Source of the DNA: Serratia symbiotica (Periphyllus acericola)
GTDB lineage: Bacteria; Pseudomonadota; Gammaproteobacteria; Enterobacterales; Enterobacteriaceae
Assembly (NCBI RefSeq): GCF_964019515.1
Contig: NZ_OZ026452.1
Coordinates: 1,178,001-1,242,000, forward strand
DNA: 64,000 nt
Direction of reading: 5' to 3'
Shown here in pieces: positions 1 to 11,114 of the stretch. The stretch's first letter is position 1, and each line of letters starts with the position of its first letter. The translations under genes and the position numbers were made by a program. Under the pieces are notes generated by a model, which was given only the letters and a program-made list of their open reading frames with translations, did no database searches and was not told where the DNA came from.

Positions 1-651
1 CGCAACGCCGGGTGAAATTGCGCACTTCGTTATCGACTCTAGCGGGCTCAACGTGTTGGGTTAAAGGGAGTGGAAGGTAAAAAAACACGGTCACGAAAAA
101 TGGCGGATCTGGCGAAAACTGCATTTGGCCGTAGATACAGAAACACATGAGGTCATCTGTGCTGACCTTTCCTTGAGCAATGTCACCGATACCGCAGCCT
201 TCCCAGGTCTTATCCGCCAGAGGTACCGTAAAATCAAAGTCGCCTCGGCGGATCGGGCTTAGGATACGCGAGTGTGTGATGATGAGTTAAGGGGCAAGAA
301 GCTCAAGGCGTTAATACCGCCCAAAAGCGGAGCCCGTTATTGGGCGGCAGACTATGCAGAGCGAAATCAAGCGGTGGCGAACCAGCGCCTTACCGGAGAC
401 AAAACACGGTGGAAAAGTATCACAGGATACCACCGACGTTCGATAGCGGCAACAGCGAGGTACAGAGTAAAACAGCTATTTGGTAGTCACCTGTTGCTGC
501 GAGATTATGATGGGCAAGTGGCAGAGGCACTGGCCATGATCTGTGTATTAAACAAGATGACGCTAGCCGGTATGCCAGAAAGTGTACGCCTTGCCTGAAA
601 GCTGCCCATTCACGGGACTCTTTATTCCAATCCGATTTATTCAACAAAGCC
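1..651 (+). mobile_element. IS903-like element, copy A (3' part; left part outside window)
   Basis: The sequence reads as the C-terminal two thirds of an IS903-group (IS5 family) transposase and ends in the right terminal repeat at 634-651, the complement of GGCTTTGTTGAATAAATC. The reading frame is broken by TAA in the LG-E-GEW motif near 61 and by TAG at 260-262. The third catalytic position reads Ala (449-451) instead of Glu. The element cuts the 5' part of mltD, which resumes straight after the right end. Confidence 0.93.
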
Positions 652-1108
652 CCCCCAATGGACCCCATTATATCACGGTACCCAAAGGGCATGCCGCTCG
701 GTTGAAAGATTCGCTGGCCGATGGCCGGATCGCTGTGACTCAGCTAACGCTCTTGTTAGTGAAGAACAGCGATTTGTCTGGTGGCGGTTGGTATAAAGTG
801 CGTTCCGGCGATACCTTATCGGGCATTGCAAAGCGCTTGAACATCAAGAGCAGTAATTTTGCAGAGTTGGAACAACTTACGTGCCAAGAGCCGCCTTAAA
901 AGTCGGACAAACCCTGCAAATAACCAGTAATAGCAGCATCACCTATTAGGTTCGTAAAGGTAACTCGCTGGATAGTATCGCACGTCGTCACGGTGTCGAT
1001 GTTGACGATGTGATGAGTTGGAACTCAACGCTCGGCAGAGGTAGCAGCTTGCAGCCCGGTCTTAAACTGACCTTGTTTGTTGGCAATAAAATAACGACGG
1101 ATGCCTAA
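652..1108 (+). pseudogene. mltD: mltD remnant: lytic murein transglycosylase D, C-terminal LysM part
   Basis: Pieces in three frames match the C-terminus of MltD, the outer-membrane lipoprotein that cleaves peptidoglycan glycan strands. A stretch reading GPHYITVPKGHA is followed by a first LysM module (WYKVRSGDTLSGIAKRL, about 790-840) and a second (VRKGNSLDSIARRHGV, about 951-1000), ending at TAA 1106-1108. The catalytic SLT domain is absent, removed by IS A. There is a frameshift near 860-895 and an in-frame TAG just before the second LysM (about 946). In E. coli mltD lies close to yafD, which follows here, so the local order is ancestral. No functional product is expected. Confidence 0.88.
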
Positions 1109-1262
1109 GAGTCTGTCCCAATAGGCGTACATTGTTGCTGCTAGTTTGCACACGGGACAGTGCGCAACAACTGGCGCGTACAGGAAGTCCGTGGGGATGG
1201 TGAGCACAGCCCAGATCCTAAATGGCAAATAAAATAGCCTAATGGGATCGGTTTTAATATTC
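1107..1262. repeat. Intergenic inverted-end repeat, copy R1
   Basis: A stretch of about 150 bp begins GAGTCTGTCCCAATAGGC and ends with the related inverted sequence GCCTAATGGGATCGGTTT. Its interior matches R2, R4 and R5. It lies directly after the mltD stop and faces R2 across yafD in opposite orientation. Confidence 0.8.
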
Positions 1263-1336
1263 GGCATAAAATAAGCCCGCTTCAGTTAGGCATCTGGCGG
1301 GGCTTTTTACTTCTCAGTGTCAGTCTTGCCTGCTGC

Positions 1337-2113
1337 CTAGCTCCGGTGAAACTCTACCAGCAGTGGGTTGTGATCCGAGGCGCTGGTCTCCAACACCGAT
1401 GATTTCACCACCCGAAGATCCCGATAAAATACAAAGTCCAACGGGCGACCAAAAGCCTTGCGGCGATAATCGTCGATAAAGTTCACCTCACGTAACGCCA
1501 TACCACTGGCGAACTCATACAGTGCATTAATACGTTTGCGGTTCCAGGCATTAAAGTCCCCGGCCATAATCACCGGTCCCTGATGGTTGACGATTTGTTC
1601 GCCGATCGGCCACAACTGCCTGCTGTAAACATCAACGCCCAGGCTAAAATTTACCGCATGGATATTCACCACCATCAATAGCTGATCATTGAACACCGGG
1701 TAGACGGTAATCAGGGCCGATTTTGCTAGGCGCAGCAAAGGTTCACGCTCACGCAGCGGGCAGCAATATACCGGATGTGCCGCCGCCAGCATCATCACGC
1801 CGGATGGATGTTGCGGTAGTACAAATGCTGGCACCTGATCGGTTGTTAGATAGTTGGCGATGGCGAAACTAACCAGTTCCGGGGTGGTTTGCGCCTCTTG
1901 CAGCAGCACCAGTTGCGCATCCCTGCCATAGTTTTTCAGTCCCCAAAGCCAATCGTCTCGCTGCTGTTTAAATATGTTCCACACCATCACCCGCAGGGTA
2001 CCAACAGTAGGCAATGAGGCCGTTGGCGACAATGGCTGGTTGATGGCACCAGGGAAAATTCGCTTAACTGGCTGGCCTGCAACATACCTCAAGGCATAAG
2101 TTCGTTTCAGCAA
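1337..2113 (-). CDS. yafD: YafD, endonuclease/exonuclease/phosphatase family protein
   Basis: The 258-aa frame is intact and close to E. coli YafD throughout. The start [16 protein letters not shown] aligns with the E. coli N-terminus. Motifs of the Mg-dependent endonuclease/exonuclease/phosphatase fold are visible: LLQEAQTTP, near residue 90, holds the metal-binding Glu, [10 protein letters not shown] (about 184-193) the Asp/Asn, and [10 protein letters not shown] at the end the general-base Asp-His pair. No signal peptide is seen. The substrate of YafD is not firmly known. The gene is an intact island between IS-disrupted neighbours and is bracketed by two inverted copies of the intergenic repeat (R1, R2). 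The neighbouring yafE seen in E. coli is missing. Confidence 0.93.
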   Translation of the reverse strand: MLKRTYALRYVAGQPVKRIFPGAINQPLSPTASLPTVGTLRVMVWNIFKQQRDDWLWGLKNYGRDAQLVLLQEAQTTPELVSFAIANYLTTDQVPAFVLPQHPSGVMMLAAAHPVYCCPLREREPLLRLAKSALITVYPVFNDQLLMVVNIHAVNFSLGVDVYSRQLWPIGEQIVNHQGPVIMAGDFNAWNRKRINALYEFASGMALREVNFIDDYRRKAFGRPLDFVFYRDLRVVKSSVLETSASDHNPLLVEFHRS

Positions 2114-2207
2114 GATATTCGCCTATTTCCAATTTGAATCAAATTGGCAAAGAAGTCTTCACCAACAATGGATTGATTATACGCCTGCCTTATTCTATTT
2201 GTGATGC

Positions 2208-2363
2208 TGAGAACCTATCCAATTAGGCTATTTTATTTACCATTTAGGATCTGGGCTGTGCTCACCATCCTCACGACTCCCACTAGACGCCGGTTATGGC
2301 TCTCTGTCCGTGTGCAAACTGGCGGCAACAATATACCTCTGCTGGGATAGGCTCTTAGTTTGA
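2208..2363. repeat. Intergenic inverted-end repeat, copy R2
   Basis: This is the reverse complement of R1 over its whole length, running from AACCTATCCAATTAGGC to GCTGGGATAGGCTCTTA. It sits about 95 bp upstream of the yafD start. Confidence 0.8.
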
Positions 2364-2650
2364 GATAAAAATTTATAAAAGGTGATGCTCTCAACGTATA
2401 GCTCAACTACCTTTGATTTTACCTATGAAAAAGCCCCAAGTCTCTGGACTGCACCAGGGCTAATCAATGATGTTCAAGCCCAACCACGTGGAGCTAGGGC
2501 CACTTGAAGGCGATGCTGTGCCATTGCCGGACGCTGCCCAATACTGGGCGTTTTTACTTCCGTTTCATCCTGTTTCAGCAATCTAAGGTTGCAACGAACT
2601 CATCTTCACTCAGCATATTGAGCACAATAACCTGCTTTTGCGCACAGGCA
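2364..2650. other. Intergenic stretch without a recognised gene
   Basis: Only a short frame with no recognisable similarity is present. The stretch GCCCTGGTGCAGTCCAGAGA (minus strand, about 2433-2452) lies next to a short T-run and could be part of an old terminator or gene tail. I cannot assign it. Confidence 0.4.
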
Positions 2651-3343
2651 GGCTTTGTTGAATCAATCGAACTTTTGGCCGGGACGAGGATCAGATCACT
2701 CTCCTTATATCAAAATAGCAATATTCCGTGGCCCAGCAAAAGTTCAACATCACCAACTGGAAGGCTTACAACAACGCCCTTATCACTCGGGGTTCACTCA
2801 CTTGCTGGGGGGATGAAACGGCACTTCACGCCTGGTACTGCGAGGCAAAACCTTCTCTGCGTGGTCGCCGACACCATTATTCCGATATGGCAATCACCAG
2901 CGTATTAATGCTGAAACGGATTTTCGGCCTGACACTTCGCGCCCTCCAGGGCTTCGTCGACTCCAGTGTCACACTGATCAAAGTGCCGTTGAACTGCCCG
3001 GACGACACCTGCATCAGTAAGCGGGCGAAGTCTGGCCATGTCCCGTTTAAAACCGCAACGCCAGGTGGCGCACCAGCGCCTTACTGGAGACAACACACGG
3101 TGGAAAAGTATTACAGGCTACCACCGACGTTCGATAGCGGCAACAGCGAGGTACAGAGTAAAACAGCTATTTCGTAGTCACCTATTGCTGCGAGATTATG
3201 ATGGGTAAGTTGCAGAGGCGATGGCCATGATCTGTGCATTAAACAAGATGCCGCTCGCCGGTATGTCATAAAGTGTACGCCTTGCCTGAAAGATGCCCAT
3301 TCAGGAGAATATTTATTCCAAATCCGATTTATTCAACAAAGCC
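2651..3343 (+). mobile_element. IS903-like element, copy B (internally deleted)
   Basis: Both ends are present (GGCTTTGTTGAA at 2651; complement ending 3343) but the element is only 693 bp. The transposase reads from VAQQKFNITNWKAYNN to FKTATPG (about 3065) and then jumps to the segment HQRLTGDNTRWKS, so the middle third with the first two catalytic Asp residues is gone. The remaining Glu position is Ala. The flanking 9-mers differ, so no target duplication is seen. The right end abuts the last codon of yciU. Confidence 0.92.
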
Positions 3344-3665
3344 CTCTTTCCACAGAATGTGGCACAGCTTGTGGTTTTTCTCGCGGCACAGCAACACGCG
3401 GGCAAATACATCGTTGATCGGTTCGCCATCGCTGTCCGCCAGGCCGATCACCACCTCGGCGAAGAAATCTGGATCCAACTTGACGTCTACATGTTCCTGC
3501 CAGTCTTCCGCAGGGTCGTACAGCTCAGCGGTACCGCGTTGCTCAAACTGCAAATTGAACAGCAAAATATCCGCCAGATCCAGATTGTCGCCAGCCAGCG
3601 CCAAATAAGGTGTCTTAGGCTTGTTCCAATGTTTCGTCTTCGGTAAGGCGGTTATTCAATTCCAT
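3344..3665 (-). pseudogene. yciU: yciU remnant (UPF0263 family small acidic protein)
   Basis: The minus-strand start at 3665 reads [16 protein letters not shown], then a TAA replaces the expected Tyr. A one-base frameshift follows before [17 protein letters not shown], and the rest follows YciU ([37 protein letters not shown]) almost to the last residue. IS B sits exactly where the stop codon was, so translation would run into the element. YciU is a conserved small protein of unknown role that precedes clsA in E. coli, and the same pairing is seen here. Confidence 0.9.
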
Positions 3666-3721
3666 AAAAAAATCCTGATAAAATGATTGTGCGCTATTTA
3701 AGTAACGCGCAGTACGGCTTT

Positions 3722-5182
3722 CTACAGAAATGGGCTGAAAAAGTAGAATAGCCGCTCAAGCAAGTGGTGCCAGAATGGCCGATTTTGCCACTCTTTGGCA
3801 TTTAGCAGTGTTGAACGAGCGATATAGTCTTCTTGCACGCAGGCCAGATCGCTGCCAAAGCCATCATCGTCGATAACTAGCGTGATTTCAAAGTTCAGCC
3901 ACAGGCTGCGCATGTCGAGATTGACGGTGCCGATCAAGCTGAGTTGGCCGTCTACTAACACGCTCTTGGTATGTAGCAGGCCACCGGTAAACTGGTAAAT
4001 ATTCACCCCAGCTTCCAGCAACTCAGAGAAAAATGCCCGGCTAGCCCAGCGCACCATCGTAGAATCGTTGCCACGCGGCACGATGATGCTAACCTCAACC
4101 CCGCGTAGGGCCGCAGTGCAGATAGCGTGCAATAGATCGTCGCTTGGCACAAAGTACGGCGTAGTCATGATCAATTGCTCACGCGCCGAATAGACCGCCG
4201 TCAGTAGCGCCTGATGGATCAACTCTTCTGGGAAGCCAGGGCCGGAAGCGATCACCTGGATGGTGTGGCCGCTTTCCTGCTCGCACGGGATGATATTGAT
4301 ATCAGGTGGTCGCGGAAAAATACGTTTGCCGGTTTCAATCTCCCAGTCGCAGGCATACACGATACCCATGGTGCTGGCTACCGGGCCTTCCATACGTGCC
4401 ATCAAGTCAATCCACTGGCCCACCCCAGCGTCCTGCTTGAAGTAGCGCGGATCGACCATATTCATGCTGCCAGTATAGGCAATATAATTATCGACCAGCA
4501 CTACTTTGCGGTGCTGGCGTAGATCCATGCGGCGCAAGAAAACGCGCAACAGGTTAACCTTTAGCGCTTCGACAACCTTTATGCCAGCATGGCGCATCAT
4601 GTTCGGATAGGGGCTACGGAAAAACTGCAAGCTGCCGGCAGAGTCCAGCATCAAACGGCAATGCACACCCCGGCGGGAAGCTGCCATCAGCGATTCGGCT
4701 ACCTGATCGACCAGACCGCCAGGCTGCCAGATATAGAACACCATGTCTATATTATCGCGAGCCAATCCAATATCACGGATCAGCGCCTTTAGCGTTTCAT
4801 CGGTGGTAGTGAACAGCTGGAGCTGATTGCCTTTTACGCCATCGATGCCCTGTCGGCGATCGCACAGTTGGAATAGCGGCCTGGCGACTGGGGTATACTC
4901 TGTGGCGAAGATCCTGCGGCTTTCTTTCAGTTCATTCAGCCTGCTGGCGGTGGATGGCCACATTGCCTTGGCACGTTCGGCACGGCGTCTACCCAGATGC
5001 AACTCACCAAAGGATAAATAGGCCACGATGCCAACAAGCGGCAGAATATAAATAACCAGCAGCCACGCCATTGACGAAGGCACTGCGCGGCGTTTCATCA
5101 AAATACGCAGCGTCACCCCGGCGATAAGCAGCCAATAGCCGAACACCATGAGCCAATTGATTACAGTATAAAATATTGTCAT
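3722..5182 (-). CDS. clsA: Cardiolipin synthase A
   Basis: ClsA condenses two phosphatidylglycerol molecules to cardiolipin and glycerol at the inner membrane. I chose the start at 5182 ([17 protein letters not shown]), which gives 486 aa, the E. coli length; the open frame continues 19 codons upstream without similarity. Two hydrophobic segments (about residues 4-22 and 37-57) are followed by two phospholipase-D HKD motifs: [16 protein letters not shown] (about residue 224) and [16 protein letters not shown] (about residue 404). All catalytic His, Lys and Asp residues are present and the C-terminus LFYFFSPFL matches the family. It probably followed yciU in one transcript. It looks fully functional. 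Confidence 0.95.
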   Translation of the reverse strand: MTIFYTVINWLMVFGYWLLIAGVTLRILMKRRAVPSSMAWLLVIYILPLVGIVAYLSFGELHLGRRRAERAKAMWPSTASRLNELKESRRIFATEYTPVARPLFQLCDRRQGIDGVKGNQLQLFTTTDETLKALIRDIGLARDNIDMVFYIWQPGGLVDQVAESLMAASRRGVHCRLMLDSAGSLQFFRSPYPNMMRHAGIKVVEALKVNLLRVFLRRMDLRQHRKVVLVDNYIAYTGSMNMVDPRYFKQDAGVGQWIDLMARMEGPVASTMGIVYACDWEIETGKRIFPRPPDINIIPCEQESGHTIQVIASGPGFPEELIHQALLTAVYSAREQLIMTTPYFVPSDDLLHAICTAALRGVEVSIIVPRGNDSTMVRWASRAFFSELLEAGVNIYQFTGGLLHTKSVLVDGQLSLIGTVNLDMRSLWLNFEITLVIDDDGFGSDLACVQEDYIARSTLLNAKEWQNRPFWHHLLERLFYFFSPFL

Positions 5183-5297
5183 AAGGCTGAAAATTCCGTT
5201 TGCAAACCACACATGAGGAGTGTACGCATAGATAGGCAAAGGGGAAACCTTTTCCGGGCGGCTGATACTGCATAATTATGATGAAGTTAAGAACGTT

Positions 5298-5367
5298 CGC
5301 TGCGGTTGTTGTGCTCTTTCCGTGTCCAAACTTGCGGCAACAATGTATGCCTACTATGATAGGTTAT
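5298..5367. repeat. Intergenic inverted-end repeat, partial copy R3
   Basis: About 70 bp match one half of the R1/R2 repeat, from CGGTTGTTG through CCGTGTCCAAACTTGCGGCA to ATGATAGGTTAT. The other half is missing, so this is a decayed copy upstream of clsA. Confidence 0.65.
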
Positions 5368-5608
5368 AAAAAATACAATGTGTCTTTGGAATAGCTAAAG
5401 GGGGGGCCAATCAAGGCTAATGATCCAGGTAAAAGTGCGGTGAGATCGAAATGATTTCCGATGCGCATGGACTAAACAGCCAGATTACGTTTTGCTATGG
5501 TTACTGAGGGTTAAGAGTCTATACCGCTTTCGTTCGGTGATTATCCTCAGATAACTCTTGCCTAAGCGCAAGCGCCGTCATGCGATGCGCGGTGTATGTA
5601 CTTCAGAA
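5368..5608. other. Intergenic stretch without a recognised gene
   Basis: No open frame with recognisable similarity is present between R3 and IS C. The sequence may be eroded coding DNA, but I could not match it to anything. Confidence 0.4.
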
Positions 5609-6630
5609 GGCGTTGTTGAATAAATTGAACTTTTGGCCGGTTGGCCGGCACGCGGATCAGATCACTCTCCTTCTGTCAAAATAGCGACATTCCGTGGCCC
5701 AGCAAAAGTTCAACATCACCAACTGGAAGGCTTACAACAACGCCCTTATCACTCGGGGTTCACTCACTTTCTCGGTGGATGAAATGGCACTTCACGCCTG
5801 GTACTGCGAGGCAAAACTTTCTCTGCGTGGTCGCCCACCACATTATTCCGATATGGCAATCACCAGCGTACAGGGCTTTGTCGACTCCATTGTCACACTG
5901 ATCAAAGTGCCGTTGAACTGCCCGGACGACACCTGCATCAGTAAGCGGGCAAAGTCCGGCCATGTCCCGTTTAAAACCCCAACGCCGGGTGAAATTGCGC
6001 ACTTCGTTATCGACTCTAGCGGGCTCAACGTGTTGGGTTAAGGGGAGTGGAAGGTAAAAAAACACGGTCACGAAAAATGGCGGATCTGGCGAAAACTGCA
6101 TTTGGCCGTAGATACAGAAACACATGAGGTCATCTGTGCTGACCTTTCCTTGAGCAATGTCACCGATATCGAAGCCTTCCCAGGTCTTATCCGCCAGAGG
6201 TACCGTAAAATCAAAGTCGCCTCGGCGGATCGGGCTTAGGATACGCGAGTGTGTGATGATGAGTTAAGGGGCAAGAAGCTCAAGGCGTTAATACCGCCCA
6301 GCAGCGGAGCCCGTTATTGGTCGGCAGACTATGCAGAGCGAAATCAAGCGGTGGCGAACCAGCGCGTTACCGGAGACAATACACGGTGGAAAAGTATCAC
6401 AGGCTACCACCGACGTTCGATAGCGGTAACAGCGAGGTACAGAGTAAAACAGCTATTTGGTGGTCACCTATCGCTGCGAGATTATGATGGGCAAGTTGCA
6501 GAGGCGCTGGCCATGATCTGTGCATTAAACAAGATGCCGCTCGCCGGTATGCCTGAAAGTGCACGCCTTGCCTGCAAGCTGCCCATTCACGGGACTCTTT
6601 TATTCCAAATCCGATTTATTCAACAAAGCC
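5609..6630 (+). mobile_element. IS903-like element, copy C
   Basis: Both ends are present (GGCGTTGTTGAATAAATTG at 5609; right end to 6630). There is a small tandem GGCCGGTT insertion near the left end and an in-frame deletion of 42 bp near 5871 that removes LMLKRIFGLTLRAL. Stops are TAA in the LG-E-GEW motif (about 6039) and TAG at 6237-6239. The third catalytic residue reads Val. The flanking 9-mers (acttcagaa, gaagtcgta) do not match. Confidence 0.92.
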
Positions 6631-6896
6631 GAAGTCGTAGCTCAATTCGGATAACTCAGGTTCTTTGCAAATATCAGGCTTTGACGATAATAGCTACTTT
6701 ACCCCACTGCGCAGTCTCTTCGCCTTCGGCTTTCCAAGTCTGCCCTCACGATAGACACCCTTACCGGGTGTGTAGAGGACTTTTACCGCCTAGACGCGAC
6801 TGGCACAATCATAAGACAGCGGCCGTCAGGCGTATCATAAGCAAAGGTCCATGAGCGAACTGCATCCTTTTTATACCAGCCAGCGGATCGTTTAGT
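6631..6896 (-). pseudogene. Unrecognised eroded coding remnant
   Basis: On the minus strand, fragments in shifting frames look like protein: GWYKKDAVRSWTFAYDTPDG (about 6878-6819), then LYTPGKGVYREG, then TWKAEGEETAQWGKVAIIVK followed by a stop near 6675. This reads as a decayed C-terminal region of a gene cut by IS C. I do not recognise the family. In E. coli cysB follows topA here, but these fragments do not resemble CysB. Confidence 0.4.
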
Positions 6897-6941
6897 TGAT
6901 CATTAAATGATCAGCATTAGCCACATGGGCTGGTTTTTTTG
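6897..6941 (+). terminator. Palindrome and T-tract downstream of topA, possible terminator
   Basis: A 17-bp palindrome TGATCATTAAATGATCA (6897-6913) is followed by AGCC-acat-GGGCT and a run of seven T. On the plus strand this resembles a weak intrinsic terminator. For topA, which comes from the other side, there is no T-run in the right place, so its role is uncertain. Confidence 0.3.
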
Positions 6942-6963
6942 TTGGGGGATCCAAGCTAAAAAT

Positions 6964-9561
6964 TTACTTTTTTCCTTCTACCCATTTGCCGTCCACATAG
7001 AAGGCAGACCAGCCGGTCGCCTTGCCGTCTTTCTCCGAAGTGACATATTGCTGTTTAGTCTTGCGGCTAAAACGCACTAGCGTTTTATTACCCGCACTAT
7101 CGGCCACTGGCGCATCCATCAGATAACGGAGTTTCTCCGCTAGGCGATCCTTAAAGCGAACCAGTTCTTCCACCAGCGGCGCGCGGGTTTCACGAGATTT
7201 AGGGAAGGTGTTAGCCGCCAGGAATATGCCAGCTGCCCCATAGCGCAGGACGAAGTAAGCGTCAGATTTCTCGCACGGTAGTTCCGGTAACGGAACGGGA
7301 TCCTCCTTCGGTGGTGCAACGTCGCCGTTACGCAGGATCTTACGGGTATTTTTGCAGTTATCATTAGTACAACCCATGTACTTACCAAAACGCCCCATTT
7401 TTAGGTGCATTTCAGAACCACACCTGTCGCACTCAACTACTGGGCCATCATAATTTTTCAGACGGAAATCTCCCTCTTCGATCTCATGACCATCACACGA
7501 CGGGTTATTGCCACAGACATGCAACTTACGTTGATTGTCGATCAGGTAGCTGTCCATCGCTGTACCGCATTTATGGCAACGGCCACGGGCACGCAACGCA
7601 TTGGTTTCCGCTTCATCCCCTTCGAGAATATTGATTACTTCTGCTTCCGGCACTAAGTTTATGGTGGTTTTGCAGCGTTCCTTCGGTGGCAGCGTATAAC
7701 CGGAGCAACCGATGAACACGCCGGTACTGGCGGTTCGGATACCCATTTTGCGTACACAGGTTGGGCAGTCAATGTTGGTCATCACCATTTGGTTAGGGCG
7801 CATGCCACCCTCTTCTGGTACTTTCTCTGCTGTTTCCAACTGTTCGCTAAAATCGGCGAAAAATTTATCCAGTATCACTTTCCACTCAGCGTGATTATTG
7901 GCAACCTGATCCAACCCATCTTCCATGCGGGCGGTAAAATCGTAATTCATCAATCCACAGAAGTTCTCTGCCAACCGGTCAGTCACGATCTCGCCCATTT
8001 TCTCCGCGTAGAAACGGCTGCTCTCCACCCGCACATAGCCACGATCCTGAATGGTCGAAATGATCGACGCGTAGGTCGACGGACGACCAATGCCACGTTT
8101 TTCCAGTTCTTTGACCAATGAGGCTTCGCTGTAACGCGCTGGCGGTTTGGTAAAGTGTTGGCTTGGGATAAATTTTTGCAGATCCAACTCGCTGCCAACT
8201 TCAATAAACGGCAGTGTACGGTCTTCATCGCCCTTGCGCAGCGCAGGCATTACCTTAGTCCAACCATCGAAACGCAGCGTTCGACCCTTAGCGCGTAGCT
8301 GGTAATCACCCGCCTTAACCGACAATATGGTGGAATCATACTGCGCTGGCGTCATCTGAGAGGCGACAAACTGACGCCAGATCAACTGATACAGCTTCTG
8401 CGCGTCTGCTTCCATATCTTTCAACTGCTCGGTAATCGCGTTGACGTCTGAAGGACGGATGGCCTCGTGTGCTTCCTGTGAATTTTCCTTGCTGCTGTAC
8501 TGATTCGGCTCTTTTGGCAAATACTTAGTACCAAAATTGTCACCGATGTAGCCACGCACCATGGTGAGTGCATCTTGGCTCAAGTTGGTGGAATCAGTTC
8601 GCATATAGGTAATGTACCCGGCTTCATATAACCGCTGAGCCATCATCATGGTTTTCTTCACACCAAAGCACAGGCGAGTGCTGGCGGCCTGTTGTAAGGT
8701 GGAAGTAATGAACGGTGCGCCCAGCTTGCTGCTGGTCGGTTTGTCTTCACGATCCAATACGGTATATCGTGCCTGCTCCAGCAGCTTGATGGCGGCGTGG
8801 GTTTCCTGGTGATTGACCGGCTTGAAGGGTTTATCGTGGGCATGTGTCACTGCCATCTGTAGCGCAGTGTTACTCTCCGCCAACAGATTAGCGTGCAGTT
8901 CCCAGTATTCTTCGGGTACGAATGCCTTGATGTCGCGCTCACGTTCAACCACTAATCGCACAGCTACCGACTGAACCCGCCCGGCAGACAAGCCTCGGGC
9001 GATTTTCTTCCACAGCAGTGGAGATACCATGTAGCCCACCACGCGATCCATAAAGCGGCGCGCCTGCTGTGCATTGACGCGGCCAATATTCAATTGGCCA
9101 GGCTGTTTGAATGCCTGCTGTATCGCTTTTTTGGTGATTTCGTTAAACACCACACGGCTAAAATGCTTGTCGTCCCCACCGATCACTTCCCGCAGGTGCC
9201 AGGCAATGGCTTCACCTTCACGATCAAGGTCGGTGGCGAGATAAATATGCTCGGCTTTTTCCGCTAACGATTTTAACTCAGCAACCACTTTTTCTTTACC
9301 CGGCAGGATTTCATAATGCGCTTTCCAGCCGTGGTAAGGATCGACCCCCATACGATTAACCAGCGCCGTCTTCTCATCTTTCTTAACTTTCTTTTTGGCT
9401 TGATCTATAGCTAAATCAGTACTTTTTTTGCTTGCTGAGCCACTGGTGGGCAAATCACGGATATGGCCAACGCTGGACTTCACCACATAGCCATTCCCTA
9501 AATATTTATTAATAGTTTTAGCTTTTGCCGGGGACTCAACTATTACAAGAGCTTTACCCAT
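6964..9561 (-). CDS. topA: DNA topoisomerase I
   Basis: The 865-aa frame, the same length as the E. coli enzyme, relaxes negative supercoils by transient single-strand breakage. The N-terminal Toprim domain starts [17 protein letters not shown] and has its acidic metal site in [17 protein letters not shown] (about 107-123). The catalytic Tyr lies in [13 protein letters not shown] (about residue 319). The C-terminal third holds Cys clusters of zinc-ribbon type (CPTC...C...C, CHKCGT...C, CDRCGSEM...C). No stop or frameshift is seen. Unlike E. coli, cysB is not found on its downstream side and yciN is absent upstream. It is an essential housekeeping gene kept intact among pseudogenes. Confidence 0.97.
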   Translation of the reverse strand: MGKALVIVESPAKAKTINKYLGNGYVVKSSVGHIRDLPTSGSASKKSTDLAIDQAKKKVKKDEKTALVNRMGVDPYHGWKAHYEILPGKEKVVAELKSLAEKAEHIYLATDLDREGEAIAWHLREVIGGDDKHFSRVVFNEITKKAIQQAFKQPGQLNIGRVNAQQARRFMDRVVGYMVSPLLWKKIARGLSAGRVQSVAVRLVVERERDIKAFVPEEYWELHANLLAESNTALQMAVTHAHDKPFKPVNHQETHAAIKLLEQARYTVLDREDKPTSSKLGAPFITSTLQQAASTRLCFGVKKTMMMAQRLYEAGYITYMRTDSTNLSQDALTMVRGYIGDNFGTKYLPKEPNQYSSKENSQEAHEAIRPSDVNAITEQLKDMEADAQKLYQLIWRQFVASQMTPAQYDSTILSVKAGDYQLRAKGRTLRFDGWTKVMPALRKGDEDRTLPFIEVGSELDLQKFIPSQHFTKPPARYSEASLVKELEKRGIGRPSTYASIISTIQDRGYVRVESSRFYAEKMGEIVTDRLAENFCGLMNYDFTARMEDGLDQVANNHAEWKVILDKFFADFSEQLETAEKVPEEGGMRPNQMVMTNIDCPTCVRKMGIRTASTGVFIGCSGYTLPPKERCKTTINLVPEAEVINILEGDEAETNALRARGRCHKCGTAMDSYLIDNQRKLHVCGNNPSCDGHEIEEGDFRLKNYDGPVVECDRCGSEMHLKMGRFGKYMGCTNDNCKNTRKILRNGDVAPPKEDPVPLPELPCEKSDAYFVLRYGAAGIFLAANTFPKSRETRAPLVEELVRFKDRLAEKLRYLMDAPVADSAGNKTLVRFSRKTKQQYVTSEKDGKATGWSAFYVDGKWVEGKK

Positions 9562-9837
9562 ATTTACCTTTACCTAAATTTATAACTTCTAGCTAGAAGA
9601 AAGCCTTTTATCTCGCCATACCACAGCAATCGTGTCTCTTTTTTATATTGCGGCAATCAAGAAAGAGATCAACATATTTTTTGGCCGTATGGCTGTACGA
9701 AATTCAATCATCATGTAAATAAAACATTCCACCCAATGCCGCAAAATCACACACTGTACCTGATAAAAAGCGCATTAATTTCTTGCGGCAGATTCTTTTA
9801 GACCAGGCTCGGTTGCATAAGACAAAACAACCGCAGT
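9562..9837. other. topA upstream region, no gene seen
   Basis: AT-rich sequence that should contain the topA promoters. No yciN-like frame is visible and no clear sigma-70 box can be singled out. Confidence 0.4.
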
Positions 9838-9992
9838 ATTTAGAATCTATCCCACCAGGCTAACCTTTGCCATCTTGGCCCTGGGCAATGCTCACCATCC
9901 TCACATCTCCATGTACGCTACGGGTGTTGCTCGCTGTCCGTGTCTAAACTGACTGCAAAAATATACGCCTGCTGGAATAGGCTCTTAATATG
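9838..9992. repeat. Intergenic inverted-end repeat, copy R4
   Basis: Same orientation as R2: AATCTATCCCACCAGGCTAA ... GCTCACCATCCTCACATCTC ... GGAATAGGCTCTTA. It is a full-length copy in the topA-sohB spacer. Confidence 0.78.
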
Positions 9993-10024
9993 TTTAAACA
10001 TCAGCCCAGCGGCTTTTCTCAGAA

Positions 10025-10046
10025 ATAAAAAAGGGGCAAGCCCCCA
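10025..10046 (-). terminator. Rho-independent terminator of sohB
   Basis: On the minus strand the sequence reads GGGGGCTTGCCCCTTTTTTA: a GC stem with a short loop and a T-run, about 25 bp after the sohB stop. Confidence 0.75.
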
Positions 10047-10067
10047 GTGTAAATTTAATAATCACAT

Positions 10068-11114
10068 TCAAAATAGTTTTTTATCCCCGCGTTGCCACCA
10101 GCGCAGTAGTAGACGATCTACACTCTCGGCGACACTAGCGGTGAAGCGATCCACCAGGCGTTTGCGGCGCGTATAGCGTACAGAGATCACTTTGTAGCTA
10201 TCGATCTCGGCAATCAGGAGATCGTCGCTGGTGCCGATCGCATCGATGAGTCCTTTCTCTTTTGCCTGGGTGCCTAACCAGTGTTCACCAGTGGAAACGC
10301 TGCCGATATCCAACGAAGGTCGCTGCTGGTGCACGAACTGTTTGAACAGTTCATGAGTCTTGTTCAGATCCGATCGGAACTTCTCGCGGCCCTGTTCGGT
10401 ATTCTCACCAAACAGCGTCAGCGTGCGTTTGAATTGCCCAGCTGTATACAGCTCAACGTCGATATCGTTCTTTTTCAACAAGCGGTGGAAGTTTGGGACT
10501 TGCGCTAACACTCCGATTGAACCGATTACAGCAAAGGGGGCCGCTACAATGCGATCAGCCACACAGGCCATCATATAACCCCCACTGGCCGCCACCTTAT
10601 CGACTGCTACCGTCAGGCGGATCAAGCCCTTACGCAAGCGTTCCAACTGAGAAGCCGCCAGACCATAGCCGTGCACCACACCGCCAGGGCTTTCCAGCCG
10701 TAGCAGAACTTCATCTTGCGTGGAGGCTACCGCCAGCACCGCCGAGATCTCCTCACGCAGCGAAGTGACTTCATGAGCATCCATGCTACCTTTAAAATCC
10801 AGCACGTACAGGCAAGGTTTGGTCACCTCGATAGCACCGGATCTGGCGTTTTGCTTTTTCAGCTTGTCGTCGGCTTTAGCCTGCTTCTTAAATTGTTTGC
10901 TCCAAATTTTTTGTTCTGCCTCACTCATGCGCGCCAGCCGCATGGCGCGCTGCATTTCACGATATTGCTCCCCCAGATCGGTCAGTTGCAGTTCCCCTTT
11001 CTGTCGGTTCTTACGTTGCCCTAGGCTGGCTGCTAACAATGCTAGCACGCCAATGGCGATGACCACCGTCGATACTTTAGCCAAGAAGAGGCCGTAAACA
11101 GATATAAACTCCAC
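10068..11114 (-). CDS. sohB: SohB, inner-membrane S49-family peptidase
   Basis: The 348-aa frame matches the usual length of SohB, a membrane-anchored relative of signal peptide peptidase SppA. A hydrophobic N-terminal segment (about residues 8-28) is followed by a charged, Lys-rich stretch and then the S49 protease domain. The nucleophile Ser is in VAASGGYMMACVADRI (about 176-191) and the likely catalytic Lys is in QFKRTLTLFGE further on. The frame is undisturbed and a good terminator follows. The divergent neighbour yciK has been reduced to its first codons by IS D, so the sohB promoter region (11115-11400) is intact while its partner gene is lost. Confidence 0.94.
   Translation of the reverse strand: MEFISVYGLFLAKVSTVVIAIGVLALLAASLGQRKNRQKGELQLTDLGEQYREMQRAMRLARMSEAEQKIWSKQFKKQAKADDKLKKQNARSGAIEVTKPCLYVLDFKGSMDAHEVTSLREEISAVLAVASTQDEVLLRLESPGGVVHGYGLAASQLERLRKGLIRLTVAVDKVAASGGYMMACVADRIVAAPFAVIGSIGVLAQVPNFHRLLKKNDIDVELYTAGQFKRTLTLFGENTEQGREKFRSDLNKTHELFKQFVHQQRPSLDIGSVSTGEHWLGTQAKEKGLIDAIGTSDDLLIAEIDSYKVISVRYTRRKRLVDRFTASVAESVDRLLLRWWQRGDKKLF

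Noticed and set aside
260..262. The transposase amber codon as programmed recoding or a Sec or Pyl codon
   Set aside because: No pyrrolysine genes are visible, TAG is not a Sec codon, and most copies also lack the catalytic Glu and carry other frame breaks, so decay with spread in trans is the simpler reading.
3293..3646. 117-codon plus-strand frame over yciU
   Set aside because: It is antisense to the recognisable yciU sequence and starts inside IS B.
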